The position numbers were made by a program, and so were the translations under genes. Positions 1 to 7,879 of a stretch of 20,528 bases of DNA are shown piece by piece (within the stretch, counting starts at the first letter, position 1; the number at the start of each line of letters is the position of its first letter). The stretch spans positions 1-20,528 of the forward strand of contig JAEZPG010000002.1 of assembly GCA_023413555.1 (NCBI GenBank), given 5' to 3'. This stretch comes from Bacillota bacterium. Lineage in GTDB: Bacteria; Bacillota; Clostridia; Lachnospirales; Lachnospiraceae. A model generated the notes under the pieces. The model was not told the origin of the DNA. It did not search any database and saw nothing but the letters and a program-made list of their open reading frames with translations.

Positions 1-1396
1 CAGTCTGGGTTGGCAGTAATAGAACATCGTTACCTCTTAAATAACTGGCACTCGCATAGTAACGCTCTGACTTACACTCCATAGATACACGTTTACTAAC
101 GTTAATTACTTTATCTCCATCCTTTACCGCATATTTTATGGTAAGCTCTACTTTACCCTCCATAAGTCCTTTCACTGTAAATGAGGATGCATTAAGAGCA
201 TCATTTTTAATGACAGATATGATATTCGGGTCACTACTAGTAACATTGGTAATCAAAGGACTTGTAGACTTTTCTCTAACCTTTATATCCCCAAGAGATA
301 TGTCTCTAATCTGATTAACATATGTTGTACCATAACTTTTAATTTCGTCCTTGATAATTGGTTTTATCGTAAAGGTAAAAAGCTTTGAAGTTAAAATTGG
401 TTCCTCACTAGTTCCCTCATAGAGTTTTATATAACCCGATGCAGTTCCTTCTTTATTCGCATGTAAAGTATAGGACCCATTCTCTTTCTTCATCTCTACT
501 AATTCTGAGTCCTTTCCGGTAGAACTCTCCCAAACAAGGCGAACACTTTCTGTGAGATCTGAGGTCATAATTTCACCGTTCTCGACATACTTCTTTTCAT
601 ATTTGATATTTGATAAAAGTGTATCACCCTCATAATTTCCATTTATAGTATATGTAATAGAATACTCTGCAACATTTGTTGAAATGTCGATCACTTTAAA
701 ACCATACCAATAGCATGCATGATCCGAGGTCAACCTAATCTTGAAGGTATCATCCCATATAGTCATACTCTTTCCAGCTAATTCCGTATTTGTATATGTT
801 CCTAATAACTCATCGTTCCCATTATATATGAATATATAATCACAATTTGGTTCTACATATGTCTGAGCATCAAAGGTTATTTTTAAAGAGCGAGCACCCT
901 CTTGATGATATACCCACATATGATCCTCATTATTAGCATAATCATGAGTTGACTGTAGTTTATAAAGTTCATTGATACCATTGACCTTGGTAATTCTCCC
1001 TGGATCATAATCACTTAAGCCTGTAGCATCCACATTTCTTTTTGCTACGGAGGCTAGACCGTTACCTGTATCTTTAGTAAGGGGCAAAGTAACCTTACTA
1101 GCATTTGGCGTAGAATCGATTGGATTCTGATTCACACTCTCTTGCTTTTGATTCTCAGCTCTACTATCTTCTATGTACTGAGTTTTTTCGTTATCCTGTT
1201 TAGCCTGTTGATTATCTACACTACTTACCAATGGAGAACTCTTAGCTTCTGCTTGACCCACATCCATTTGCGGCATAACAGAATTCGTTTCGTTTTTTAC
1301 GCGAAACTTGTTATCAATATGCATTGTTGTTGCACATAAAAGGAATACAAAGAAAGCCGTTGGGATAAGCTTCAGAAATAACCTATTTTTCTTCAT
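1..1396 (-). CDS. Secreted CUB-like / Ig-like domain protein (C-terminus outside window)
   Basis: An open frame runs from an ATG at 1394-1396 to the left edge without a stop, giving about 465 residues and missing the C-terminus. An ideal ribosome site (AAAGGAGG) precedes the ATG. Residues 1-28 look like a signal peptide (MKKN, then a hydrophobic run ending near CATT). A Ser/Asn/Gln-rich low-complexity linker follows to about residue 110. Residues about 146-236 read as a CUB-like beta-sandwich: a HMWVYH motif, then LKITFD, CDYIFIYNG and FKIRLTSD, ending YGFKVIDI. Residues about 365-450 resemble a bacterial Ig-like (Big) domain with ITNVTSSDPNIISV and VKGLMEGKVELTI. Family knowledge: such modules occur in extracellular proteins of Firmicutes, often as binding or spacing domains of enzymes or adhesins. 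Any catalytic or cell-wall anchoring part would lie outside the window, so the function is unknown. Confidence 0.8.
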   Translation of the reverse strand, partial: MKKNRLFLKLIPTAFFVFLLCATTMHIDNKFRVKNETNSVMPQMDVGQAEAKSSPLVSSVDNQQAKQDNEKTQYIEDSRAENQKQESVNQNPIDSTPNASKVTLPLTKDTGNGLASVAKRNVDATGLSDYDPGRITKVNGINELYKLQSTHDYANNEDHMWVYHQEGARSLKITFDAQTYVEPNCDYIFIYNGNDELLGTYTNTELAGKSMTIWDDTFKIRLTSDHACYWYGFKVIDISTNVAEYSITYTINGNYEGDTLLSNIKYEKKYVENGEIMTSDLTESVRLVWESSTGKDSELVEMKKENGSYTLHANKEGTASGYIKLYEGTSEEPILTSKLFTFTIKPIIKDEIKSYGTTYVNQIRDISLGDIKVREKSTSPLITNVTSSDPNIISVIKNDALNASSFTVKGLMEGKVELTIKYAVKDGDKVINVSKRVSMECKSERYYASASYLRGNDVLLLPTQT

Positions 1397-1456
1397 AACA
1401 TCCTCCTTTAGGTTTAATTATACATATATTACATCTTTTGTTCTTATATACTTTTT

Positions 1457-1485
1457 ATTATCCATAAATTGTTTTATTATGTCAA
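1457..1485 (-). promoter_or_regulatory. Promoter of the CUB-like protein gene
   Basis: On the minus strand TTGACA (1485-1480) and GATAAT (1462-1457) are separated by 17 bp, placing the transcript start near 1450, about 55 nt before the ATG. A second TTGACA copy directly abuts it at 1491-1486, making a tandem TTGACATTGACA. Read by eye; the promoter has not been tested. Confidence 0.6.
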
Positions 1486-1583
1486 TGTCAATCCATTTAT
1501 TCCATATTTTTTATAAAACCGCTAGAATCACACCGGATTCTTCCATCACAAGTCTTTCCTTTATGTTATGGTTTGCATATAAT

Positions 1584-1614
1584 AAATGGCCTCCCAAAGA
1601 ATGGGAGACCATTT
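1584..1614 (-). terminator. Hairpin terminator after the aldose epimerase gene
   Basis: AAATGG-C-CTCCCA (1584-1596) pairs with TGGGAG-A-CCATTT (1602-1614) around a 5-nt loop, with one internal mismatch. It starts 22 bp beyond the stop of the epimerase gene. The downstream tract on the minus strand is only moderately T-rich, so termination may be incomplete. Confidence 0.55.
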
Positions 1615-1636
1615 GTTATCTCTATATTAAAATTCT

Positions 1637-2521
1637 CTACTCAATAATTCGGATACGCAACTCAAAGCTACGGCTTCCTCCAGGCTCTAAGAACTTCATA
1701 TACTGCTTTTGTTCAAACACATCACTCTCATCTGTATAGGTTGACATACCACTCCATGGCTCAATAGCTACAAAGTCTCCACCTTTATCACTGCCCCATA
1801 GAACAAGATTTTCAAAATCATCAAATTGCACTTCTAATCCCTTACCGGTATTTCTGCTCACAAGTTTTATTTTCTTTGATTTTAAATGGTCAAAGGCAAT
1901 TGCATCCACACTAAATAAATCATGATTGAGAGGTAGACGGTCTTCACTACTTAAAAATGGGGTACGTCTTGTACGATCCACCAGCCCTGTCTCTGTCACC
2001 TGATAAGGTATGTCCAAGATTTCTTTCTGCTCAAAAATCAAATCATAATCCTCATAGACTTCATTTTCATATAATGGACACTTGAATCCCGGATGTGCTC
2101 CTAGGGTAAAAGGAAGTACTTTGGTACCTGTATTTATAACAATATAGGTAATAATAACTGTGCTATTCTCCAATTTATATTGACTCTCTAAAACGAAGTC
2201 AAATGGATATTGCTTTCTTGTCTCTTCATCACTATGAAAATAAAAGACGGCCTGATTCTCTGAGGAGTCCTTCAACGTAAATTCACGTTTTCGTACAATT
2301 CCATGACGAGGCATCTGAATCTTTTGTCCATCCTGTAAATTGGCACAGTTATTACGTATGCTCCCACAGATTGGAAATAAAACGGGTGCTTGACCGGACC
2401 AGAACTGTGGATCTCCTTGCCAGAGATACTCCCTGCCTGATGCATCTTGAATAGACTGAAGCTCACCGCCTTTTTCCTTGATTGAAACCTTAAGCTTAGA
2501 ATTACTAATATGTATACTCAT
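1637..2521 (-). CDS. Aldose 1-epimerase family protein (LacX-like)
   Basis: A protein of 294 residues in the galactose mutarotase fold family, probably the LacX-like subgroup, expected to interconvert alpha and beta anomers of an aldose or a phosphorylated sugar in the cytoplasm. The family's active-site signatures are present: His73 in RHGIVR, His143 in GAHPGF (the usual proton-donor His), and Glu254 in AIEPWSG (the usual general base). Length is normal for the group and there is no signal peptide. The start ATG has a good AAGGAGG about 6 nt upstream. A -10 box (TATAAT, minus strand, 2567-2562) suggests its own transcript starting near 2555. A hairpin at 1584-1614 follows. The neighbours do not reveal the substrate sugar, so the exact reaction is left open. 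Confidence 0.88.
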   Translation of the reverse strand: MSIHISNSKLKVSIKEKGGELQSIQDASGREYLWQGDPQFWSGQAPVLFPICGSIRNNCANLQDGQKIQMPRHGIVRKREFTLKDSSENQAVFYFHSDEETRKQYPFDFVLESQYKLENSTVIITYIVINTGTKVLPFTLGAHPGFKCPLYENEVYEDYDLIFEQKEILDIPYQVTETGLVDRTRRTPFLSSEDRLPLNHDLFSVDAIAFDHLKSKKIKLVSRNTGKGLEVQFDDFENLVLWGSDKGGDFVAIEPWSGMSTYTDESDVFEQKQYMKFLEPGGSRSFELRIRIIE

Positions 2522-2561
2522 GATAAATCCTCCTTTTCGTTTGTGGCTATTTACCCAAATT

Positions 2562-2567
2562 ATTATA
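2562..2567 (-). promoter_or_regulatory. -10 box of the aldose epimerase gene
   Basis: TATAAT on the minus strand, about 41 bp upstream of the epimerase ATG. The best -35 at 17 bp is only TTCAAT, so this is a weak or regulated promoter. Confidence 0.4.
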
Positions 2568-2600
2568 ACGCAAGGAGAGAAGGAATTGAAGGTAGAAAAT

Positions 2601-2647
2601 GTGAGATTCTGTTAAAGTATTATACGAAGCATAATCTAGATTCTCAC
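2601..2647 (-). terminator. Imperfect hairpin at the end of the 531-residue HTH gene
   Basis: GTGAGATTCT (2601-2610) and AGATTCTCAC (2638-2647) are inverted repeats with one mismatch. Between them a second small stem, ATTATGC/GTATAAT around TTC, can form on the minus strand. The structure overlaps the HTH gene's TGA stop (2644-2646). It is followed by only four T's, so it is a weak terminator candidate or another 3'-end structure. Confidence 0.3.
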
Positions 2648-4239
2648 AGCAATTCTAAACTGGACAGAGATTGAATCCATCCTATTACCTCGTTTTTCTC
2701 CTTATAAATTGGTGTAATCTGGTCAATTAACTCCGTAAAATGGGAATCGAACGCTTTAACAACAAGAGGTTCATTGATTGCTAAACGTACTTCTGTATTC
2801 TTTTTAGATTTCTGATGTGATTCTATCAATACATAATCTCTTCCCTTTATCATACAATTTATTTTATAATCTGGTAGAGAAAAATCATGAGCTGTAAATA
2901 CGATATTATAATTCTTGTACTTTTTTAACATTGTTATAATATGGGTAAGTAATAACTTAAGATCTTCTCTCTCAAGTGTAACCTCTCTCGTCATGTGATA
3001 CATATTGAGATGTACTGTTTTACGTTTTATTAGGTTTTTAATACAATCTTTATGATATATATCCGTATGTGTATATTGGCAAACATTTGACAAAAATGCT
3101 TTTTTTATTCTTCGATAGTATGTCAAGAGCCTCTGAACCTCATTATCGGATAACTGCTCTTTTCTTAATAGTTTCTCATATAAGCTTTCAGGATATGCTA
3201 ATATACTAAAATCCTGTTGATACAGAATTCTATTTCCTATTTGTTCTTCATTCTCTATTAATATAGTAACATATTCATACACTTGTTCAGGCCAAAAGAA
3301 ATGAATCAGTGGCTTAGCATGATTCAGAACAAGGGAATAAAACATGTTTTTTACCACATTCACCGCATGGGAATTCTGAAAATAGAACGCAGTATGGATA
3401 GGATAATCTGGTCGATATGTCAATCCTATTAATGCGCCTACATCCTGTACTATAATGTAATCTTCATATGTACTGATTTGATCATATTTCTTAAGATAAT
3501 ACAGTTGGAAGTTGCCAGTGTAGATAAATGCTTGTACAAAATCAATCAATTGATTCAATTTAGACATATCGTTATCTATCCTAACTAAAAATATGATATG
3601 GTAGCCATTACGCAGTGTCGCTAATAATAATTTCTTAAAAGTTTGCAAGATAGAAACTGTAATTAAATTTCCATTATTGAATGAGATATAAATTGTCTTG
3701 TTATTCTTACTATTAAGAGCTTTTTCTAATAAGGAAACGCTAGTAGCTATAATAGCATCTCGTCCAAATATTACTTTATCCTTACTGGAAAGACTTTGTA
3801 GTATATGAGTATCCTGATTGACTTCATTTTCAATCTTAGTAAGCTCATCGGAACCTTCCAATGCTTCTGTCCACACATCTCCAATATGAGTACTTTTTGA
3901 TTGTTTTAACTTTTTATTTTCAAGAGATACTCCCTGAGAATGTAATAAAGCTTTTTTGATTAACTCTTTTTTACTTTGCTCAGATGCATTATCACTAAAC
4001 ACCTCCAAAAATAATTCTGACAGACGTTGGTCTTGGAAGGTATTTTGAATATTCAGGGAGAGATACTCTGAGATTCTTTCTATGTAATCTGAATTATATG
4101 GAGGAACCCGCCTATCATTAATCCATCGATTCACTAGTGAGCTATCCACATTAAGAACTCTAGCCAATCTAACACCACTAATATTAAGTATTGAAAGTAG
4201 TCTAGACATACATTCACTGAATTTCATTTGATTTTCCAT
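2644..4239 (-). CDS. Uncharacterised 531-residue protein with N-terminal helix-turn-helix
   Basis: Residues about 5-65 read as a Cro/XRE-like helix-turn-helix: GVRLARVLNVDSSLVNRWI gives the turn and recognition helix, followed by NDRRVPP. I do not recognise the remaining 460 residues. They look soluble, with no signal peptide or clear membrane segment. A Lys-rich linker lies around 90-120. An alpha/beta region at roughly 150-430 contains a strand-rich stretch (TIYISFNNGNLITVSIL, YHIIFLVRID) and the sequence YEDYIIVQDVGALIGLTYRP. A C-terminal part follows (about 430-531). Spacing of strands and the GALIGL segment faintly recall sensor or PLD-like effector domains, but no catalytic motif is visible. 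The ATG has GGAG at good spacing. It is transcribed divergently from a chemoreceptor gene, and a palindromic site overlaps its -35 box. Inference: a DNA-binding regulator, probably autoregulated and possibly controlling the chemoreceptor. Confidence 0.8.
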   Translation of the reverse strand: MENQMKFSECMSRLLSILNISGVRLARVLNVDSSLVNRWINDRRVPPYNSDYIERISEYLSLNIQNTFQDQRLSELFLEVFSDNASEQSKKELIKKALLHSQGVSLENKKLKQSKSTHIGDVWTEALEGSDELTKIENEVNQDTHILQSLSSKDKVIFGRDAIIATSVSLLEKALNSKNNKTIYISFNNGNLITVSILQTFKKLLLATLRNGYHIIFLVRIDNDMSKLNQLIDFVQAFIYTGNFQLYYLKKYDQISTYEDYIIVQDVGALIGLTYRPDYPIHTAFYFQNSHAVNVVKNMFYSLVLNHAKPLIHFFWPEQVYEYVTILIENEEQIGNRILYQQDFSILAYPESLYEKLLRKEQLSDNEVQRLLTYYRRIKKAFLSNVCQYTHTDIYHKDCIKNLIKRKTVHLNMYHMTREVTLEREDLKLLLTHIITMLKKYKNYNIVFTAHDFSLPDYKINCMIKGRDYVLIESHQKSKKNTEVRLAINEPLVVKAFDSHFTELIDQITPIYKEKNEVIGWIQSLSSLELL

Positions 4240-4369
4240 TTAATCTCTCCTCATGGATTACGATTATGTATTTTTAATATTTTCTTATGTTTATACAGCT
4301 AAATTTGAAATGATAGAACTATTATAATACATTAAGACTATGCAGCGACTAAAAACAACAACATAATAC

Positions 4370-4397
4370 ATTATATTACGAAATATGTCATTGTCAA
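4370..4397 (-). promoter_or_regulatory. Promoter of the 531-residue HTH gene
   Basis: Minus-strand TTGACA (4397-4392) and TATAAT (4375-4370) are separated by 16 bp, both full consensus hexamers. The predicted start is near 4363. The -35 lies inside the palindromic site at 4385-4406. A second -10-like TATAAT at 4326-4321 lacks a good -35. Confidence 0.65.
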
Positions 4398-4406
4398 GTC
4401 AATGCC
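4385..4406. promoter_or_regulatory. Putative operator 1 (imperfect palindrome over the HTH gene -35)
   Basis: ATGTCATTGTC-AA-GTCAATGCC resembles the perfect palindrome at 4452-4485, sharing TGTCA-TG-C-AA-GTCA-TG. Its centre is 72 bp from that palindrome's centre, close to seven helical turns. Overlap with the -35 suggests repression of the HTH gene; this is inference. Confidence 0.45.
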
Positions 4407-4451
4407 TCAATTCTTAAGAAAATCAAGCGCTCATACCACTATAACATCATG

Positions 4452-4485
4452 GAATAATGTCAATGACAAGTCATTGACATTATTC
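4452..4485. promoter_or_regulatory. Putative operator 2 (perfect 34-bp palindrome)
   Basis: A 16-bp arm, GAATAATGTCAATGAC, is followed by AA and the exact reverse complement of the arm. The 2-nt spacer is too short for a natural hairpin loop and no T-tract follows, so a protein-binding site is more likely than a terminator. It ends 9 bp upstream of the chemoreceptor -35, a position suiting an activator or a cooperative repressor. Confidence 0.6.
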
Positions 4486-4494
4486 TCAAATAAA

Positions 4495-4522
4495 TTTACA
4501 TATTTCCCACAAATATTATAAT
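4495..4522 (+). promoter_or_regulatory. Promoter of the chemoreceptor gene
   Basis: TTTACA (4495-4500) and TATAAT (4517-4522) are separated by 16 bp, with a predicted start near 4529, about 49 nt before the ATG. This is a sigma-A type promoter; no flagellar sigma-28 motif was seen. Confidence 0.6.
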
Positions 4523-4577
4523 AATAATTGGCATTATTTACACTGATATAAAATGACAAATTTCGGGAGGAATAGAT

Positions 4578-6581
4578 ATGCGTCTTAAAAGCATTAAAAT
4601 GAAACTGATTACTGTATTTTCATTATTGATATTATTTCTTTGTATTGGACTTGGGGGCATTGTCTATTCCGTATCAAGTCGCTCTCTTTCAAATACGATT
4701 AATGAATCCCTCTTAAATCTATCTAAAAAGTCATCAGAGGTAGTAGTGGAAAAAATAAACAACCAGTTGAATGCACTGGAAGTATTAGCTGAAAGCGAGC
4801 TTATATCAAGTAAAATACTAAGCACCAAGGGTAAACTTCAAGTTCTGAAAAAAGAAGCGGAGAGAGCTGATCATCTATGGATGTCTATTGTAAGTTTGGA
4901 TGGTAGCGCCTCATCAACAAAAGCAGAAACCTCTAATATCTCTACTATGGATTATTTTATAAAAGCTGCGGGTGGAGAACCTGCTATATCTAATCCATAT
5001 AAGGATAGCACTACTAACAAGCTTATCATGGTTTATGCTGTTCCCATACTATACGATGAGACAGTACAAGGAGTTCTATTAGCTGTACGGGATGGATATG
5101 AACTGTCCACTATAACCAATGATATTGCCTATGGTAATAGTGGGGAATCCTTTATGATAAACAAGACTGGTAATTTAATTGCCCACCTAGATGTCAACCT
5201 TGTTATAGAAATGTACAATGTATTTAATAAAGTTGATGAAGATGCTAATCTGCAAGCTCTGGCTGAGTTAGAGAAAGAAATGATTGCAGGGAAAGAAGGG
5301 GTAGGTGAGTTCCTCTATGATGGAGAGATAAAATATATGGGCTATACGCCCGTAAAAGGTACAGACTGGTCCTTGGCAGTTACTGCATCCAAATCAGAAG
5401 TTATGCACGAAGTCACTAATCTTATTAAAGCTGTCATACTCATATCAATTATCGTCCTTTTTGTTGGTTTGATCATTACCTATATCGTAGCCCAAAAGAT
5501 TACTAAACCTATAAAGTCACTTTCCAACTTACTTACTGTTGCTGCCACAGGCGACTTCACCACAGAAATACCTACAAAGCTCCTTAAGAATAAGGATGAA
5601 ACAGGGATACTTGCTAAGGCCATTGACACTATGCAATCCTCCATAAAGGGCATGGTAAAAGAAGTAGTAATTGAATCATCACTGGTAGGAAAAGAACTAG
5701 CTAATATTACAAATAATATGGAGGAGCTTAACAAAAGCATAGAAGATATCTCTGCTACTACAGAGGAATTATCTGCTGGTACTGAAGAAGTTGCTTCATC
5801 TACTGAAGAAATGACAGCTAATTCTAGCGAGATTGAAAAATCAGTAGAAGCCATTGCAGCGGATGTACAGGATGGAGTGGTACTAGTTAAAAATGTAAGT
5901 ATGATGGCAGAGGAAATGAAACAGAATGCAATTCAGTCAAAGGAAAACGCCACTCAAATTTTTGGAAAAACCAGAAAGAATCTTATTGAGGCAATTGAAC
6001 AATCAGGTTCTGTAAACCAAATCAATGAGATGGCAGAAGGAATCCTAAAAATCACTGCTCAAACAAACTTACTTGCTCTCAATGCCGCAATTGAAGCTGC
6101 AAGAGCCGGGGAAGCTGGAAAGGGCTTCTCTGTAGTGGCAGAAGAAATCAAGGTTTTGGCTGATAATTCTAAGGTGCTGGCTACAAAGATACAAGAAGTA
6201 TCCTTAATCATCCTAGACGCAGTAAATAGCCTTTCCACTAATTCCAATGAAATCTTAGAATTTATTGATAAAGAAGTGCTTATGGATTATGAGACTCTTG
6301 TTGATTCTAGCGAAAAATACAGTGAAAGTTCTAATAACATAAATGCTATAATGGAGAATTTCAGTGCCACTTCTGAGGCATTATTAGCTTCCATACATAA
6401 TATGGCACAGTCTATTAGTGAAATCGCAAACGCCACTGATGAATCTGCAGAAGGTTCTGCCAGTATTGCACAAGACACAGCCAAGGTAACCAATATGTCC
6501 AACGAAATCATTGCTTTGTCCATGTCTGCAAAAGAGAAATCTAGTATGCTGATTGACATGGTTTCACAATTTAAGATATAA
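4578..6581 (+). CDS. Methyl-accepting chemotaxis protein with Cache-type sensor
   Basis: A 667-residue transmembrane chemoreceptor. Residues 10-31 form the first membrane segment. About 32-280 is the extracytoplasmic sensor, which looks like a double-Cache domain, with an ISNPYKDSTTNKLIMVYAVP segment and GYTPVKGTDWSLAV before the membrane. Residues about 283-306 are the second membrane segment. A HAMP domain follows (about 307-360), then a long coiled-coil signalling domain. The hairpin tip that binds CheA/CheW is clear near residues 494-530 (QTNLLALNAAIEAARAGEAG, then GFSVVAEEI). Glu/Ser/Thr-rich helices on both sides would carry methylation sites. There is no C-terminal CheR-binding pentapeptide. 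GGGAGGAA precedes the ATG at good spacing. Ligand unknown. The gene is divergent from the HTH protein with palindromic sites between, and ends at a strong terminator. Confidence 0.95.
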   Translation: MRLKSIKMKLITVFSLLILFLCIGLGGIVYSVSSRSLSNTINESLLNLSKKSSEVVVEKINNQLNALEVLAESELISSKILSTKGKLQVLKKEAERADHLWMSIVSLDGSASSTKAETSNISTMDYFIKAAGGEPAISNPYKDSTTNKLIMVYAVPILYDETVQGVLLAVRDGYELSTITNDIAYGNSGESFMINKTGNLIAHLDVNLVIEMYNVFNKVDEDANLQALAELEKEMIAGKEGVGEFLYDGEIKYMGYTPVKGTDWSLAVTASKSEVMHEVTNLIKAVILISIIVLFVGLIITYIVAQKITKPIKSLSNLLTVAATGDFTTEIPTKLLKNKDETGILAKAIDTMQSSIKGMVKEVVIESSLVGKELANITNNMEELNKSIEDISATTEELSAGTEEVASSTEEMTANSSEIEKSVEAIAADVQDGVVLVKNVSMMAEEMKQNAIQSKENATQIFGKTRKNLIEAIEQSGSVNQINEMAEGILKITAQTNLLALNAAIEAARAGEAGKGFSVVAEEIKVLADNSKVLATKIQEVSLIILDAVNSLSTNSNEILEFIDKEVLMDYETLVDSSEKYSESSNNINAIMENFSATSEALLASIHNMAQSISEIANATDESAEGSASIAQDTAKVTNMSNEIIALSMSAKEKSSMLIDMVSQFKI

Positions 6582-6625
6582 CAAAGAGAAGGCTACTTCT
6601 TTTATGGAAGTAGCCTTCTCTTTGT
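6581..6625. terminator. Bidirectional terminator between chemoreceptor and methyltransferase genes
   Basis: A perfect 19-bp stem (6581-6599 with 6607-6625; arm ACAAAGAGAAGGCTACTTC) surrounds the 7-nt loop TTTTATG. It lies exactly between two convergent genes. The pyrimidine-rich right arm ends in TTTGT on plus, and TTTGT also ends the minus-strand copy. Confidence 0.9.
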
Positions 6626-7417
6626 CTATTCCTTTTTAGCTATAAGGATAAAAGATAACGGGTAACCTAACCCATTGTAAACATCTGTCATTCCCACGTC
6701 ATAGTTATACTCCTGTAAACTCCTTATCTGCATTCCATTCTGGATGGATGCATTAATGAGATCTGACATTGTATGACTAAAGCTGGTAAATGTCTTAGAT
6801 TCAAACTCAGGGCTTATGTAACCCATACCGCTATTTTCAATCCAAGGCTCTTTTCTAAAATAGGAATACATAATTCTATTCTTTTGCTCTGAATCAAACT
6901 CCTCCTCACCAGGCATAGGCAACATACCGATAAATGGGTGGTAATCATTAATAAAGAAAATTCCACCAGGTTTTAGACACTGTGCGACTTTTTCTAATAA
7001 CTGTCCTAAATCCTCAAACCAAGTAATAGCCCCAATGGTAAACATAATAAAATCAAAGCTATTGTAGTACTTAGAGTCTATTTCTAAGATATTGCAAGCC
7101 ACAAATCGACAGTTTGTCTGGTTAACTTTGTTTGCAGTGTCTATGGCTTGGCCAATAATATTTTCTGCAATATCAAAACCAACACCATTAGCAGGGCCCA
7201 ATTGCATTAAAGATAAGAGCTCTCTGCCATTGTTACAACAAAACTGCGCAACTGACTTATTACTAAAGTCTATCTTTTTAAGTTCCTCTCTTACGTCATC
7301 ACTAAAGAAGGGAAGGGATTCAGATTTGAGAGTCTTGTAGATATCATCCCCCCAGTTAGGGTAACGGTGGTCAAAAGATTCTTCCCAAGCCTCTTTGTTA
7401 GATTGAATGTAGTTCAT
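6626..7417 (-). CDS. Class I SAM-dependent methyltransferase
   Basis: A 263-residue protein with the Rossmann-like methyltransferase fold. The SAM-binding motif I is VAQFCCNNGRELL (about residues 56-68; the glycine-rich turn appears as CNNG). Acidic Asp82 follows in GFDIAEN. FDFIMFTIGAITW is the motif IV region and CLKPGGIFFINDYHP the usual post-core strand. The substrate cannot be told from sequence; relatives act on small molecules as often as on macromolecules. I chose ATG 7417 rather than the in-frame GTG at 7432, because AAAGGAG sits 5 nt before that ATG and overlaps the codons after the GTG. It is the last gene of a probable three-gene operon, 30 bp after the Nudix stop. Confidence 0.88.
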   Translation of the reverse strand: MNYIQSNKEAWEESFDHRYPNWGDDIYKTLKSESLPFFSDDVREELKKIDFSNKSVAQFCCNNGRELLSLMQLGPANGVGFDIAENIIGQAIDTANKVNQTNCRFVACNILEIDSKYYNSFDFIMFTIGAITWFEDLGQLLEKVAQCLKPGGIFFINDYHPFIGMLPMPGEEEFDSEQKNRIMYSYFRKEPWIENSGMGYISPEFESKTFTSFSHTMSDLINASIQNGMQIRSLQEYNYDVGMTDVYNGLGYPLSFILIAKKE

Positions 7418-7447
7418 AACGGCTCCTTTCACGAGCGTGATTGTTAT

Positions 7448-7837
7448 TTATATTCCATGAGACTTAAGTTGATCAATCAGGGATATATTTGCTGGTAACC
7501 AATTCACAGAATCTAAGGTAGCTAAGGTAAGCCACTTTGCTGCTTCATGTTCCTTGAGTACTAATCTCCCAGAGGGAATGGTGCATAAATAACAATGCAT
7601 AGTAAGATGAAAATTAGGATAATCATACTCAATCGTGTCTACTAATTGTCCTACTTTGATTTCTGTATCTAATTCCTCCTGTATCTCACGAACTAATGCT
7701 TGTTCTGGTGTTTCACCAGCTTCCATCTTACCGCCAGGAAACTCCCAGCCTCCTTTAAATTCCCCATAGCCTCTTTGAGTAGCCAATATTTTATCATTAT
7801 TTGTAATAATAGCTGCAACAACTTCTATCGTCTTCAT
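7448..7837 (-). CDS. MutT-type Nudix hydrolase, (deoxy)nucleoside triphosphate pyrophosphohydrolase
   Basis: A 129-residue Nudix protein. The Nudix box starts at Gly36 (GKMEAGE), continues through TPEQALV to Arg50-Glu51, and ends EIQEELD with Glu54 and Glu55 as metal ligands. WEFPGGK before the box is typical of the MutT/NudG group, which hydrolyses oxidised or non-canonical (d)NTPs to monophosphates. Family knowledge points to nucleotide-pool sanitation, or CTP/8-oxo-dGTP pyrophosphatase activity; the exact substrate is not shown. ATG 7837 has AAGGAGG at good spacing. It lies between the ArsC-like gene (42 bp) and the methyltransferase (30 bp), probably cotranscribed. Confidence 0.92.
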   Translation of the reverse strand: MKTIEVVAAIITNNDKILATQRGYGEFKGGWEFPGGKMEAGETPEQALVREIQEELDTEIKVGQLVDTIEYDYPNFHLTMHCYLCTIPSGRLVLKEHEAAKWLTLATLDSVNWLPANISLIDQLKSHGI

Positions 7838-7879
7838 TGGTAACCTCCTTCATACTGCGATCCTTATTCATAGAATAGG

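Larger units (their letters stand above)
4240..4577. other. Divergent regulatory region between HTH gene and chemoreceptor gene
   Basis: These 338 bp hold no gene. They contain two opposed promoters and two related palindromic sites, listed separately. The minus transcript would have a leader of about 124 nt and the plus transcript about 49 nt. The rest is AT-rich with no recognisable riboswitch. Confidence 0.7.

Noticed and set aside
1142..1739. Short plus-strand open frames over the CUB-like gene and the epimerase gene end
   Set aside because: They lie opposite well-supported minus-strand genes, have no good ribosome sites and encode low-complexity sequence.
4452..4485. Palindrome as a transcription terminator
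   Set aside because: The spacer is 2 nt, there is no T-tract, and no gene ends nearby; it sits between two divergent promoters.
7418..7432. GTG start adding five residues to the methyltransferase
   Set aside because: The added codons contain the ribosome site that serves the downstream ATG.
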